A stretch of 64,000 nt of DNA, from the NCBI RefSeq assembly GCF_004116385.1, contig NZ_PEIB01000008.1, positions 62,001 to 126,000 of the forward strand, written 5' to 3'. Of the stretch, positions 46,713-61,188 are shown in pieces. The position numbers and the translations under genes were made by a program. Every line of letters begins with the position of its first letter. Within the stretch, counting starts at the first letter, position 1. This DNA comes from Veronia nyctiphanis (GTDB taxonomy: Bacteria; Pseudomonadota; Gammaproteobacteria; Enterobacterales; Vibrionaceae). The notes below the pieces were generated by a model. It searched no databases and was not told the origin of the DNA. It saw nothing but the letters and a program-made list of their open reading frames with translations.

Positions 46713-48645
46713 TTAGGAGGACTTACGTACTCTCAAGTACCATTCGGAGAGCAGTCGCACTTGTTTGCGGGTATAGCCTTTCTCCATCATACGAGCGACG
46801 AAGTGTCGTGCTTTTTCTGCTCTTCGGTTGATGTTTTCGCATTGAACGAAATAACTGGTAGCAATTCTTCGGTATTGGAGAACATTTTTTTCTCAATAAC
46901 CGTGCGCAGTTTCTCGTAACTGGTCCAAACTGGATTTTTACCTTCATTGTTGGCTCTGGCGCGAAGTACAAAGTTAACAATTTCGTTCCTGAAGTCTTTT
47001 GGATTACTGATACCAGCAGGCTTCTCGATTTTTTCCAGTTCGCTATTGAGCGCCGACCTGTCGAACAGTTGCCCAGTATCTGGATCGCGGTATTCTTGGT
47101 CTTGAATCCAGAAGTCAGCATAGGTGACATAGCGGTCAAATATGTTCTGACCATATTCTGAGTACGACTCAAGATATGCTGTCTGGATTTCTTTGCCGAT
47201 AAATTCAACATACTTCGGTATCAAGTACCCCTTCAGGTGCTCGAGATATTTCTCTGCAATCTCTTGCGGGAACTGTTCACGTTCAATCTGTTGCTCGAGT
47301 ACATAAAACAAGTGAACAGGGTTTGCTGCGACTTCCGAGTGATCAAAGTTGAAGACGCGGGATAGAATCTTGAAGGCGAAACGGGTAGACAGGCCATTCA
47401 TACCCTCGTCAACGCCTGCATAGTCGCGATATTCTTGGTATGACTTCGCTTTAGGATCGGTATCCTTAAGTGTCTCACCGTCATAAACACGCATCTTTGA
47501 GAAAATACTCGAGTTCTCAGGGTCTTTCAATCTTGATAGGACACTGAAGCGAGCGAGAATATCCATCGTACTCGGTGAGCAGGGTGCGGCTGATAGCTCA
47601 CTGTTTTGCAACAGTTTATCGTAGATTTTAATTTCTTCCGAGACGCGCAAACAGTAAGGTACTTTGACGATATACACACGGTCCAAAAAGGCTTCATTAT
47701 TTTTGTTATTACGGAATGTTTGCCATTCAGACTCATTTGAGTGAGCGAGAATCATTCCATCAAATGGCAAGGCTGACAGCCCTTCAGTACCGTTGTAGTT
47801 ACCTTCCTGAGTCGCCGTCAACAGAGGGTGGAGGACCTTAATTGGGGCTTTGAACATCTCAACGAATTCCATCAAGCCCTGATTTGCTTTACACAGTGCA
47901 CCGGAGTAGCTGTAGGCATCTGGATCGTCCTGTGCAAAGTGTTCAAGCTGACGTATGTCTACTTTACCCACTAACGATGAGATGTCTTGATTGTTTTCAT
48001 CGCCCGGCTCTGTCTTGGCGACAGCAATTTGGTCAAGAACAGATGGACGGACTTTGACAACTTTGAACTTGGTGATATCGCCGCCAAATTCATGAAGCGT
48101 TTAGCTGCCCAAGGTGACATGATAGTGCGAAGATAACGTTGTGGAATGCCAAAATCACTCTCAAGCACATCGCCATCTTCGGTTACGTCAAACAAACAGA
48201 ACGGATGATCGTTTACAGGGCTGCGTTCACCGTTGGCGGTTAAGACATAGACGGGTACTTTCTGCATTAAACTCTTAAGTTTTTCAGCCAGTGATGATTT
48301 ACCACCCCCGACTGGACCCAGTAAATACAGGATCTGTTTGCGTTCTTCGAGACCCTGAGCAGCGTGCTTGAGATAAGACACAATCTGCTCAATGGCATCT
48401 TCCATGCCATAGAAATCTTCAAAGGTTTTGTAGCGCGAGATGACTCGGTTAGAAAAGAGTCGGCTCAAACGCGGATCCATTGCGGTATCAATCATTTCCG
48501 GTTCGCCAATCGCCATTAATAGGCGTTCAGCTGCATTGGCATAGGCGCTGCGGTCTTCGCGGCACAGATCCAGAAACTCTTGAAGGCTCAATTCTTCGTC
48601 TTTAGCTTCTTCATAGCGTTGACGATAGTGGTCGAAAATACTCAT
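46713..48645 (-). CDS. prkA: PrkA/YeaG serine protein kinase (AAA+-type)
   Basis: The restored protein is 644 residues, equal to E. coli YeaG. The start [18 protein letters not shown] is at 48645. The Walker A motif [17 protein letters not shown] is near residue 110. Two one-base losses break the frame: near 48104 (CGCTT for CGCCTT, restoring [15 protein letters not shown]) and near 46800 (restoring [19 protein letters not shown]). The end YLRVRKSS matches YeaG. PrkA proteins phosphorylate serine/threonine and affect stress survival. With both lesions in so conserved a gene, sequencing error is far more likely than decay. Confidence 0.9.
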
Positions 48646-49137
48646 GGTCCTGCCCCCCAAAACGCTTTACTGATAAAAAAGGATATTGCCGTGTTTACAT
48701 TTAAATCCTTTGCTCTTTTAAGATTAGACCGAACTGCTTGTTTTGTAGTTGTGAATTGGTTGTTTTTTATAACGATTTTTTACAAATGTGAGCGCGGATA
48801 GTTTGTACACATTTCGCTCTATTAACTTACTATCCCCCCCTAAAAATTTATCTTCAAGAACAAAATTTGAACGATGGGTAAAGTGTGAATGCCGATAAAC
48901 TTTTGTAAATTAAAATATTAGTGCTTGGGGAAAGCTGCTACATTGGTCTGGATGTATTTTGAACGATTTGGGACATTGAGTCAGGAATTAACGGTTTGGG
49001 ACGCTTCGAGATATGGCAGTTTTAATATGCACCCGCAGGCATTTGACTGTCCTGATTTCGTTATTTTGAGTGCCAATAAATCTCTCTAAGAATGACGAAT
49101 GGAGTAATGTAGGAGAGCGTCGCCACCCTCCGAGAAA
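48646..49137. other. Intergenic region upstream of prkA
   Basis: About 490 bases, AT-rich near 48770-48930, with runs CCCCCCC at 48834-48840 and ACAAATG near 48781. It should hold the prkA promoter. No GG-N10-GC sigma-54 element is clear by eye, and no gene is seen. Confidence 0.45.
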
Positions 49138-50013
49138 TTAACGTAGTGAAATTTCAGTAGTAATTGCGTGACTCTGGTCCGGCTGTAAGGTGAGACTTGA
49201 GTTGTAATCTGCTGACTCAACGCACACCATGGTACGAAACCCGTCATCAGACATATCTGCCATACTTGAAGACAATGTCTTCCATGGGTTCCAAACAACC
49301 ACACAATTATTGCCTGTGTTGTCGACAGTAATTCTGCGAGAAGCACTAGCGTCATTAATGATCACTCTATTTTCTGGACGCAAAAAGACCTGATCAGTTT
49401 CTTCATCAAATGACAGGGTGCCTGATGACGGCTTAACTTCATTTCCATTTGTGCCGTCAATAAACTCGTTACCCACGCCTGATACTGAAGTGGAGGAGAT
49501 GTCTGAAACAGAGAGATAGGTGTGTAATGCACCTCCCATATCCCATGCTTTACTGTCTGTGTTTGTGCCTTCAAGCGATACTTTCATGGCGTCGCTGATT
49601 TCAATTTTTAACGTTGTCTGGAATTCAAACGGCCATATTTTCAACGTTTCTTCACTGCTTTTTAGAGATAACGAGAGTGAAACGTACTGTGGAGACTCAG
49701 TAAACTCGGCGATACTCCAATGGCTGGTTCGGGCAAAACCATGACCTGGAGCTCTGAATTTTCCGAACCAAGGCCAACAGACTGGAATACCGCCTCGCAG
49801 TGCTTTTTTTCCACTAAAATCGGCGCGGCTGCTCATCCAAATCAAATCTTTTTCTCTTGCTGGACGGTAGCTTAGAACGTGGCCACCGAACAGAGAGACG
49901 ATTGCTGATGCTTTGGGATGATGTATGTGCACTGCCTCAATGTTACCAAGTGCGCACAGGGTCAGGTATTCGGAAAAGGATTTTTTGTTGGTCAGTTTTT
50001 GATAGATATCCAT
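49138..50013 (-). CDS. yeaD: D-hexose-6-phosphate mutarotase (YeaD)
   Basis: 291 residues from the ATG at 50013. An aldose 1-epimerase-like beta fold: LRGGIPVCWPWFG (near 87), GHGFAR (near 102), the His and Glu residues of the active site, and VVWNPWKTL...MVCVESADY near the end. It converts alpha and beta anomers of glucose-6-phosphate. It follows gapA by 109 bases with a terminator between them; gapA-yeaD is a conserved pair. Confidence 0.92.
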   Translation of the reverse strand: MDIYQKLTNKKSFSEYLTLCALGNIEAVHIHHPKASAIVSLFGGHVLSYRPAREKDLIWMSSRADFSGKKALRGGIPVCWPWFGKFRAPGHGFARTSHWSIAEFTESPQYVSLSLSLKSSEETLKIWPFEFQTTLKIEISDAMKVSLEGTNTDSKAWDMGGALHTYLSVSDISSTSVSGVGNEFIDGTNGNEVKPSSGTLSFDEETDQVFLRPENRVIINDASASRRITVDNTGNNCVVVWNPWKTLSSSMADMSDDGFRTMVCVESADYNSSLTLQPDQSHAITTEISLR

Positions 50014-50054
50014 AGTGCCTCTGCAGTCGTGTGGATTGCCTATAACAGAAACTA

Positions 50055-50080
50055 AAAAGGCGACCTGATGGTCGCCTTTT
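50055..50080 (-). terminator. Terminator of gapA
   Basis: On the minus strand AAAAGGCGACC / GGTCGCCTTTT with a 4-base loop, then TAG. Read-through into yeaD is possible. Confidence 0.85.
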
Positions 50081-50122
50081 GTCTGCTCAACACGCTGAAT
50101 AATCAGCAGGTCTGGCGGATGA

Positions 50123-51541
<1,419 letters not shown>

Positions 51542-51934
51542 ATGCTCACTAAGCCTTCAAGCGATGAATGGAAAGAAAAGCTGACGGAAGAACAATACAA
51601 AGTGTGCCGACTTGGCGGGACAGAAGCGCCGTTTAGCGGAACCTTGTTGCATAATGACGAAGCTGGTGTATACCAATGTGTCTGTTGTCACACTGCATTA
51701 TTTACGTCTGACACTAAATTCAATTCGGGCTGTGGATGGCCAAGTTTCGACGCCTCCATTGATGGTGCGATCAAATACCTAAAAGACAGCAGCCACGGAA
51801 TGATAAGGACTGAAATACGTTGTGCAAATTGCGACAGCCACCTTGGGCATGTTTTTGATGATGGGCCGACGGAAACAGGCACACGTTACTGTGTAAACTC
51901 TATCTCTTTGGGCTTTGAAGGTGATAACAATTAA
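51542..51934 (+). CDS. msrB: Peptide-methionine (R)-S-oxide reductase
   Basis: 130 residues; the start at 51542 is set by the perfect AAGGAGG seven bases before it. Zinc ligands CVCC (near 45) and CANC (near 94) and the catalytic RYCVNS (near 117) are present, with SGCGWPSF near 63. It reduces methionine-R-sulfoxide in proteins, using thioredoxin. Divergent from gapA, as in other gammaproteobacteria. Confidence 0.94.
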   Translation: MLTKPSSDEWKEKLTEEQYKVCRLGGTEAPFSGTLLHNDEAGVYQCVCCHTALFTSDTKFNSGCGWPSFDASIDGAIKYLKDSSHGMIRTEIRCANCDSHLGHVFDDGPTETGTRYCVNSISLGFEGDNN

Positions 51935-51952
51935 CAATTGATTCAGTTTCCG

Positions 51953-52816
51953 TCACTCCTCTTCAGTAAAGTGTTCCACCATGCTGAATGTGAATGAGCC
52001 ACTGTTTATCGACTTGGACACTTCGTTAGCGAGCTCGTCGAGAGTATCGCGAGTCTCTGGTTCCATAGGATACATGAATTCCAGTTTTTTCGGGCCTGCA
52101 ACGGGTAGATCAAGATAGTTCCCAACCATGGCCCAGAAATACGCGTTCTCAATTTTTCCCAGAGCATGGTAGTTGGTGGCCAGTGATTTAATCGCCTCTG
52201 GCACTGATTTGTCTCTTTCTTCACCTGGCTCTCCGTCGTAGAAAGTCAAGGCTTTGACCAAGATATACGCCGCGTGCGCTTTATCTTTGTCGACATAATA
52301 ACTGGCGAGACCAAGTTGTAGTTCGGTCGAGTCAAGGTATGGGGTGTCTTCAAGGCGTAAGTATTGCTCTAACGCTTTCTGATCACCCTGACTCCAGCGG
52401 TACAAAATAATTTCAGGAAGCGGTGATTCCTGTAACTCCTTTTCGAGTCTTCCTTCCGAGTCTTTGGCGTGAAATAAAGCAACAGACCGTTTCGAGAGTT
52501 TTTCTTTCAGCGTCGTCGTTTGAATTTGCGCTGAAACTGTCATGCATCTAATGTAGATTTTGGTCAATTTCAGCTCAGCAAATTTGACCATGTCTTTGGG
52601 GTTTTCTTTTGACTCCAGACGCTGCCAGATGAGGGCCATCCTCTCGTCTTTGCATTGATTGTCATTCATGTTCAGCTTTTCACAAAGCTCTGTGTTCGCA
52701 TTACAGAGCTGTGTTGTACTGCGGTGGTTATCTGTGCACGCTGCGACAGCAAATAGGAGTAACAAGACCACACATTTGTAGTTGGATCTATAGATGCCTT
52801 TATCATGTTCTCTCAT
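51953..52816 (-). CDS. DUF2989-type lipoprotein
   Basis: 287 residues. The signal ends in a lipobox LLFAVAAC after a charged start; an alternative start inside the frame is possible. The mature part is helical with repeat-like segments (ELQLGLASYYVDKDKAHAAYILVKAL; SLATNYHALGKIENAYFWAMVG) resembling TPR/Sel1 repeats, found in Vibrio and Shewanella proteins called DUF2989. Function unknown. The stop is 19 bases from msrB's stop (convergent). Confidence 0.82.
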   Translation of the reverse strand: MREHDKGIYRSNYKCVVLLLLFAVAACTDNHRSTTQLCNANTELCEKLNMNDNQCKDERMALIWQRLESKENPKDMVKFAELKLTKIYIRCMTVSAQIQTTTLKEKLSKRSVALFHAKDSEGRLEKELQESPLPEIILYRWSQGDQKALEQYLRLEDTPYLDSTELQLGLASYYVDKDKAHAAYILVKALTFYDGEPGEERDKSVPEAIKSLATNYHALGKIENAYFWAMVGNYLDLPVAGPKKLEFMYPMEPETRDTLDELANEVSKSINSGSFTFSMVEHFTEEE

Positions 52817-53034
52817 CAGGCCTAATCTCGCGTTATTTATTGTTTTATTACATAAACTTTAGCGTAAAGTTACCCGATATTTATTTTTTTGACCTGTAAG
52901 CAGCAAGGGTAAAAAACTCAAAACGTTGTTTTTGGCCAAGCGAAATTTAAGGAGGCATCGAAATACGTCCAGACTTGACAGGTAATATAAAGTGATTACT
53001 GTTGTGTCAGGCATAAAATGTTGGATTATTTTAC

Positions 53035-53319
53035 ATGGATACAGAACAACTTCTTTCCTCTATGACGCCAGAAGTTCTCGAGAGGCTCAATTACGTTGTT
53101 GAAACGGGGAAGTGGCCTGATGGCTCAGTGGCTTCACCTGAGCAACGCGACAACGCAATGCAGGCGATTATGCTTTATCAATCTCGGCACAATACCTCGC
53201 CTCAGCACATGACTGTTGGAGCAGGTGGCGATATCACCTTCAAGTCAAAGCAAGAACTGAAGCGAGACTTTTCGGGGGAGGGCGAGACGATCGCTAAAGT
53301 GAAGCTTTCTGACAAGTAG
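53035..53319 (+). CDS. yeaC: YeaC-family protein (DUF1315)
   Basis: 94 residues. LLSSMTPEVLERLNYVVETGKWPDG and LSPEQRDNAMQAIMLYQSR-like segments match YeaC of E. coli, usually next to ansA/msrB/gapA, as here. Function unknown. A bidirectional terminator follows. Confidence 0.9.
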   Translation: MDTEQLLSSMTPEVLERLNYVVETGKWPDGSVASPEQRDNAMQAIMLYQSRHNTSPQHMTVGAGGDITFKSKQELKRDFSGEGETIAKVKLSDK

Positions 53320-53328
53320 CACCGACCA

Positions 53329-53373
53329 CTAGATACAAAAAAACCAGCATCAGCTGGTTTTTTTTGTATCTAG
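53329..53373. terminator. Extended bidirectional terminator between yeaC and ansA
   Basis: A near-perfect 45-base inverted repeat: CTAGATACAAAAAAACCAGC / GCTGGTTTTTTTTGTATCTAG around ATCA. It provides U-tracts on both strands for the convergent genes. Confidence 0.92.
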
Positions 53374-53380
53374 GCTGACC

Positions 53381-54391
53381 TTACAAACTCAGTTCACCTC
53401 GAAGGTCTGCTTGCAAAAGACTTCGGACTTTTTCAATGGACTCACCTTTACTTAATAAGTAATGAAGCTTGGCTAGCGCCGCTTCAGGTGTCATATCGAA
53501 TCCGCTTAATACACTCGCTCCTGCCAGCGCACACCCTGTCGCATAACCATCCATATTAACTCGGCCTGCAAGACACTGCGTAAGATTGAGAACAATTACA
53601 CCTCTCTCTGCGGCTTCTTTCAACAAAGCATGAAGCTCTGGATTTTGTGGGGCGTTCCCAACACCAAATGTCAATAATATCATTGCATTGACGGGCTGTT
53701 TCAGTGCGTTTCTGACGACGTCAGGCGATATGCCGGGATACATCATAATGACGGCCACAGGCTGTTCTGTGATTGTATGAACTTTGAAATCACCCTCTGC
53801 CTTTTTGTCGATTTCGCCGCTTTTGACTTGGATATTGATCCCTGCTTCGAGCAAAGGGGCAAAGTTTGGTGATGTAAATGCGTTAAAGCCATCGGCATGC
53901 GATTTTGTACTGCGGTTACCTCGTAAAAGCTGATTATTGAAAAACAGCGAAACTTCATTTATCGGATAATTGGCTGCAATATGAAGCGCATTCAGAAGGT
54001 TTGCTTGTCCGTCTGAACGCAGTTGAGCAAGCGGGATTTGTGAACCAGTGACAATGACTGGCTTACTGAGGTTTTCCAGCATGAAGGAGAGCGCTGAGGC
54101 GGTATATGCCATGGTGTCAGTGCCATGGAGTATCACAAAGCCGTCATAGTCGTCATAATTTTCACCAATATCATCGGCGATGCGCTGCCAATCTGCTGGC
54201 GTCATATCAGAAGAGTCAATCAATGGATGGTATTCGTGAATGGTAAACTCGGGCATTTCCGGTCGATGGAATTCCGGCATGTTTTCAAGTTGTTGTTGCA
54301 TGAAACCGGAAACTGGGATGTACCCCTGCTCGGACTTTTGCATCCCAATCGTACCGCCAGTGTACGCAATGTATATGTGTTTTCTAGCCAT
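53381..54391 (-). CDS. ansA: Type I (cytoplasmic) L-asparaginase
   Basis: 336 residues, no signal peptide. The catalytic threonines are in AYTGGTIGM (near residue 11) and LHGTDTMAYTASAL (near 90), with a Lys in the VTGSQIPLAQLRSDG region. It hydrolyses asparagine to aspartate and ammonia. It follows sppA by 86 bases across a terminator, as in E. coli where sppA-ansA are neighbours. Confidence 0.95.
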   Translation of the reverse strand: MARKHIYIAYTGGTIGMQKSEQGYIPVSGFMQQQLENMPEFHRPEMPEFTIHEYHPLIDSSDMTPADWQRIADDIGENYDDYDGFVILHGTDTMAYTASALSFMLENLSKPVIVTGSQIPLAQLRSDGQANLLNALHIAANYPINEVSLFFNNQLLRGNRSTKSHADGFNAFTSPNFAPLLEAGINIQVKSGEIDKKAEGDFKVHTITEQPVAVIMMYPGISPDVVRNALKQPVNAMILLTFGVGNAPQNPELHALLKEAAERGVIVLNLTQCLAGRVNMDGYATGCALAGASVLSGFDMTPEAALAKLHYLLSKGESIEKVRSLLQADLRGELSL

Positions 54392-54449
54392 CTTCAGAGT
54401 ATAGGTTGCCGTTTTGATGCGGCATTATACGCACGAGCGAGGCGAAAAA

Positions 54450-54474
54450 AACCCCGACCATGGCCGGGGTTTCG
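54450..54474 (-). terminator. Terminator of sppA
   Basis: On the minus strand AACCCCG / CGGGGTT with an 8-base loop, followed by TTTTTCGCC. Confidence 0.85.
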
Positions 54475-54477
54475 TCA

Positions 54478-56338
54478 TTATTGGTAATAGTTGCAGTTCA
54501 AGCAGAATGCATAACGCCCGGTAGGGTCGTTAAACTGATCTAACGTTTTCAGTTCAGCCAGCACTTTACCTGAAAACTCTTGCGCGACTGACGGTAACTG
54601 CGCTTTAACCTGTGCGCCGATCATGACAGAAGCCTGATTAAGCATGTCGTAGAAGAATTGCTCAGCAGGCGTTAACTCTTCGCGCATCCAGTTCAGCGAG
54701 TAGTTATCGATACCCGCGAGCTCTGCAGCTGCAGTAATGGCATCGTCAAAGTCACCAAGCTGATCAACTAAGCCAATGTTCATTGCGTCTGCACCCGTCC
54801 AGATTCGGCCTTGCGCAACAGTGTCTACCTCAGCCAATGGAAGCTTTCTGTAGTTCGATACCAGGCCAATAAAGCGTTGATAACCATGTTCAATGCCAAG
54901 CTGCATGATGTTAGCAACATCTTCAGGCAGTGCTCGGGTAACGCCTATACCTGCAAATGGTGTTGTGCCTACACCATCGCTTTTGACGCCATATTCATCC
55001 AACACTTTCTCAAAGGTCGTTAACAAAGCAAAGATGCCGATTGAACCGGTGATCGTAGTTGGCTGGGCGATGATTTTGTCTGCGCTGACGGAAATCCAGT
55101 AGCCGCCTGAAGCCGCAACACTCGACATTGAAACGACGACAGGTTTGCCTGCAGCACGCAGTGCATCGACTTCATCCCGGATAACTTCTGACGCAAACGC
55201 GCTACCGCCCGGACTGTTAACCCGTAAAATAACTGCTTTTACTGATTTGTTAAGGCGCGCATTGTGAAGTTGAGCAGCAGTCGAATCGCCACCGACTGCA
55301 CCATTTTGCGCATAGCCGTCAACGATAGAACCACTGGCGACCACTACAGCAATCTCATTTGATGAGAAGTTCAACTGAGTTGATATCGGGTTGTAATCGT
55401 AAATACTGACGTAGTTGAAGCTGTCTTTACCATCACTACCAAAATCTTCCGCCAATGTCGTTCCCATCTCTTGGCGTGTGGCAAGTTTATCAACGAGCCC
55501 CAGGCGTTTACTCAATACGGCGAAATCACCTTTTACTTCTTCGAGTGCAGCCTGAAGGTCTTTTACGGATGGTGAAAGCACAGATTGGTTAACATTGCGG
55601 TTTTGAGCAACGTCAGACACATAAGCGCTCCAAAGTTGTCCTAGCCAGTTTTCACTGTTTTGTCGTGCTTCCGGTGACATTGATGAACGCGTGTAGGGTT
55701 CAACAAATGATTTGTAAGTACCGACTCTGAAAACATGCGTAGAAATGTTTAGCTTCTCAATCAGCTCTTTCCAGTAAAGCGTGTAAGATCCATATCCTTG
55801 CAGTAGCACCGTGCCGTCACGAGACATCATTATCTCGTCAGCAGTGCTGGCTAGGTAGTATTGGCTCTGGCTGTAGTGACCGCCAATAGCCACCACTTTT
55901 TTGCCACTTTGTTTAAATTCTTTGATGGCTTTTGCGACATACCGCAGTTTCGTCAAGCTGGTGTTTGGCATGTTAGATAGTTTCAACACAATGCCATTGA
56001 TGTTCTCATCGTCTTTTGCTGCACGAATTTTATCAACTATGTCAAATAGCACCGTTTCCTGAGGTATTGACTGGCCAAGCAGATCCAGCTTTGCAATGTC
56101 GTAGGGGTCGAACTGACTCTTCTGCTCAACCAACGGTCCGTTAATATCGACTAACAAAGCGCGATTGCCTGCAAATATCGGCGCTTCAGTCTCCAAATGC
56201 ATATCGTTCGTTGCTGCAATGTAAATAATTGCAATCAATGCCAAGAACAAAATATTGGTAATTAACAAACGAAAAAAAGTTAAGTGCTTTTCCAATCCAA
56301 CGAAAAATATTGGCAATAAATTTAAAGAGTTTCTTCAT
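54478..56338 (-). CDS. sppA: Signal peptide peptidase A (protease IV)
   Basis: The restored protein is about 620 residues with an N-terminal membrane anchor. The start at 56338 gives MKKLFKFIANIFRWIGKALN, typical of the family. The frame then breaks near 56274-56280, where seven T residues probably stand for six: the one apparent insertion among the window's indels. Catalytic Lys is in VGTYKSFVEPYTR and Ser in MSSVAASGGYW. Two SppA repeats are present. It cleaves leftover signal peptides in the inner membrane, facing the periplasm. Confidence 0.92.
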
Positions 56339-56458
56339 GTCAGGGTCCGGCTTAAGTCTGTTTATATATCCTATCGAAGAGTCACTTTTTTACCTAGTAA
56401 AGTTTTTTTTGTGAGAAAAATGTAAACGATAGTTTGAAATGAACGTTTGAGGAGGCTA

Positions 56459-56475
56459 TTCTGGTCAGACCAGAT
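56459..56475. promoter_or_regulatory. FadR operator at fadH
   Basis: TTCTGGTCAGACCAGAT is a perfect palindrome core matching the FadR consensus TCTGGTnnGACCAGA. It lies just upstream of TATAAT at 56478-56483, a good -10 element, so FadR bound here would cover the promoter and repress fadH until long-chain acyl-CoA is present. Confidence 0.9.
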
Positions 56476-56490
56476 AGTATAATAACATGA

Positions 56491-58518
<2,028 letters not shown>

Positions 58519-58608
58519 TAATTTGTTAACCCCTGAGTTTGTCAGGGGTTAACAGTGATTCTTTGTGTTAGGGTGATTGTATTCTGTATCGATTGAAGAT
58601 GGATAATA

Positions 58609-59157
58609 ATGGATGCAATTACCCTGTTGACCCAACGGCGGTCAGTACCTCGCCTTTCGTCACCAGCGCCTTCTGGTGATGCCCTTAACGTTATTTTGGA
58701 TGCTGGATTACGTGCGCCCGATCATGGTGCGCTTACTCCTTGGGAATTTATTGTTGCCGAGGGTGATGGCCTAGACAAGCTCTCTGCCATTTTAAAGCGC
58801 GCAGCTGAATCAGACGGTGCATCTGATGGCATCATCGAAAAAGCGACGAATGGACCCTTTCGAGCACCTATGGTGATCACCGTAATCGCGCGGACTAAAC
58901 AGCATGACAAGGTCCCTTTGGTTGAGCAGTACATTTCTGCAGGGTGTGCGGCACAAGCAATGCAAATGGCAGCTGTTGCTCAGGGCTTTCAAGGATTTTG
59001 GCGAACGGGTAACTGGGCGTATCATACTGAGGTGAGAGCCGCCTTAAATGTTGAAGGTGATGATGCGATCGTTGGTTTTCTATATCTGGGAAGTGCTGAA
59101 AATACACAGTCATCTATTCCGAAGCGAAGCCGAGATAAGTTTGTCACCTACCTTTGA
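58609..59157 (+). CDS. ydjA: Nitroreductase-family protein (YdjA-like)
   Basis: 182 residues. A single-domain FMN protein of the YdjA/TdsD type: QRRSVPRLSSPAPSGDALN near the start, RAPDHGALTPWEF (near 35), and GFQGFWRTGNWAYH (near 125). It reduces nitro compounds or related substrates with NAD(P)H; the natural substrate is unknown. The start has a weak Shine-Dalgarno (GATGGATAATA). topB follows. Confidence 0.9.
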   Translation: MDAITLLTQRRSVPRLSSPAPSGDALNVILDAGLRAPDHGALTPWEFIVAEGDGLDKLSAILKRAAESDGASDGIIEKATNGPFRAPMVITVIARTKQHDKVPLVEQYISAGCAAQAMQMAAVAQGFQGFWRTGNWAYHTEVRAALNVEGDDAIVGFLYLGSAENTQSSIPKRSRDKFVTYL

Positions 59158-59169
59158 CGTTGGATAGAA

Positions 59170-59199
59170 ATAACTGGATAAATATCCAGTTATTTCTTG
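59170..59199 (+). terminator. Terminator after ydjA
   Basis: AATAACTGGAT / ATCCAGTTATT with a 4-base loop, followed by TCTTG. The 62 bases to topB hold its promoter. Confidence 0.7.
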
Positions 59200-59257
59200 T
59201 CTATATCACGAAGTTTCGCTACATTGTTACAATATTTCCTCCAAACATCTTTCCTCT

Positions 59258-61188
59258 ATGGCTCGACTATTTATTGCGGAAAAGCCCAGCCTCGGACGTG
59301 CAATTGCAGCAGCGTTACCTAGACCACACAAAAATCAGCAAGGCTATATCGAGACCGCCAGCGGTGATACTGTCACTTGGTGTATTGGTCACTTATTGGA
59401 GCAGGCAGAGCCAGACGCCTACGATGAAAAATATAAGGCGTGGAATCTAGATGATTTACCGATTCTGCCTGAGAAGTGGCAGTTAAAACCCAGAAAATCA
59501 GCAGCTAAGCAACTGGCTGTGGTCAAAAAGCTGGCAAAACAATTTGATCAAATTATTCACGCGGGTGATCCCGACCGAGAAGGGCAGTTGTTAGTCGATG
59601 AAGTTTTCGATTACATACGCCTCCCGAAAACAAAGAAACAGTCTATTCAACGCCTTCTGATCAGTGACCTCAATGTTTCTGCGGTTAAAAAAGCGCTCAA
59701 TAACCTGAAAAGCAATCAACTTTTTGTTCCCTTGTCCGTGTCTGCTTTAGCCAGATCCCGTGCTGACTGGCTTTATGGAATGAACATGACCCGAGCGTAC
59801 ACTTTGTTGGGTAAACAGGCTGGCTACCAAGGCGTATTGTCAGTCGGTCGGGTACAAACGCCAGTACTGGGCTTAGTCGTCAGAAGAGATCGGGAAATAG
59901 AGAATTTTGTCGCTAAGCCATTTTATCAGCTCGATGCGATTATTCCCCACGATGGAACTAACATCCGCGCCAGATGGCAGCCTAGTGATACTTGTAAGCC
60001 ATGGCAGGATGAAGAGGGAAGGGTCATACATAGAAAGCTGGTTGAAAATGTCGCACAACGTATTGCTGGTCAGCCTGCTGAAGTGACAGAGTCAGAAAGA
60101 AAAAACAGCAAACAGTCTGCTCCATTACCTTACAGTTTATCTGCTCTTCAGATTGATGCAGCTAAACGATTTACCATGAGTGCAGCGGATGTTTTGTCAT
60201 GCTGTCAGTCACTGTACGAAAAACACAAAGTGATTACGTATCCACGCTCCGACTGCCGATACCTTCCAAAGGGCCATCACAAAGAAGCGCCGGATGTAGC
60301 AAAAGCAATTTCAAATATTTCGGGGAATTTAAGCAGCGCGACTGAAGGTGCTGATTTTTCTTTACGCTCTAAAGCATGGAATGACTCTAAGGTTGAAGCA
60401 CACCATGCCATCATTCCGACAAGCCGCAGTGTTAAGGCTTTATCCCCCGGTGAAGCGAAGGTATATGAGCTAATTGCACGTCAGTATTTAATGCAGTTTT
60501 ATCCATCAGCAGAGTACGCAGAAGCCAAACTTGTGTTTACCATTTCGGGCGGCCATTTTATAGCAAAAGGAAAAAAGCTCACTGAACAAGGATGGAGAGC
60601 TCTTCTACCCGCACCTAAGCAGCAAAATAAAGAAGAATTGGATACAGCTGTTCCTCCTTTGAAGAAAGGAACTATGCTTGTTTGCGAAAAGGGAGAGATC
60701 AAAGACTGCGTGACTGAACCGCCAAAATTCTTTACCGAAGCGACCTTGTTGCAGGCGATGACGGGTATAGCAAGGTTTGTGCTTGACCCTGAATTCAAAA
60801 AAATTCTTCGAGAAACTGACGGCCTAGGAACAGAAGCAACTCGCGCTGGCATTATGGATTTATTGTTCAAGCGACGACTCTTGAAGCGTGAGGGCAAGCA
60901 GATACGTTCAACGCAATCGGGTCAAGGGCTGGTAGATGCATTACCACAAGCATCGACGTATCCGGATATGACGGCAAACTGGGAAAGGCAGTTGCATGAT
61001 ATGCAGATAAGAAATTTTCTTATCAAGCATTCATGCAGGCACTTGAGAAACAAATCGAAGATATCGTGATTAAGGTTCGTGCTGAGCCAGTACCTCAAGC
61101 CCTAAAAAACTTGCCACAAGATCAACCTAAGCCAAAGCGTCGCCGGAGTACCAAAGGAAAGTCGAAGCGTCATACGACAAAGGCTTGA
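59258..61188 (+). CDS. topB: DNA topoisomerase III
   Basis: The restored protein is about 643 residues. The Toprim domain starts [17 protein letters not shown] with [15 protein letters not shown] (near 108). [19 protein letters not shown] (near 200) and the catalytic Tyr in [13 protein letters not shown] (near 328) identify TopB. A one-base loss near 61018-61022 (TTTT for TTTTT) cuts the end; restoring it gives [18 protein letters not shown] and a basic tail ending at 61188. It decatenates DNA by single-strand passage. The stop overlaps the convergent GGDEF gene by 19 bases. Confidence 0.94.
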
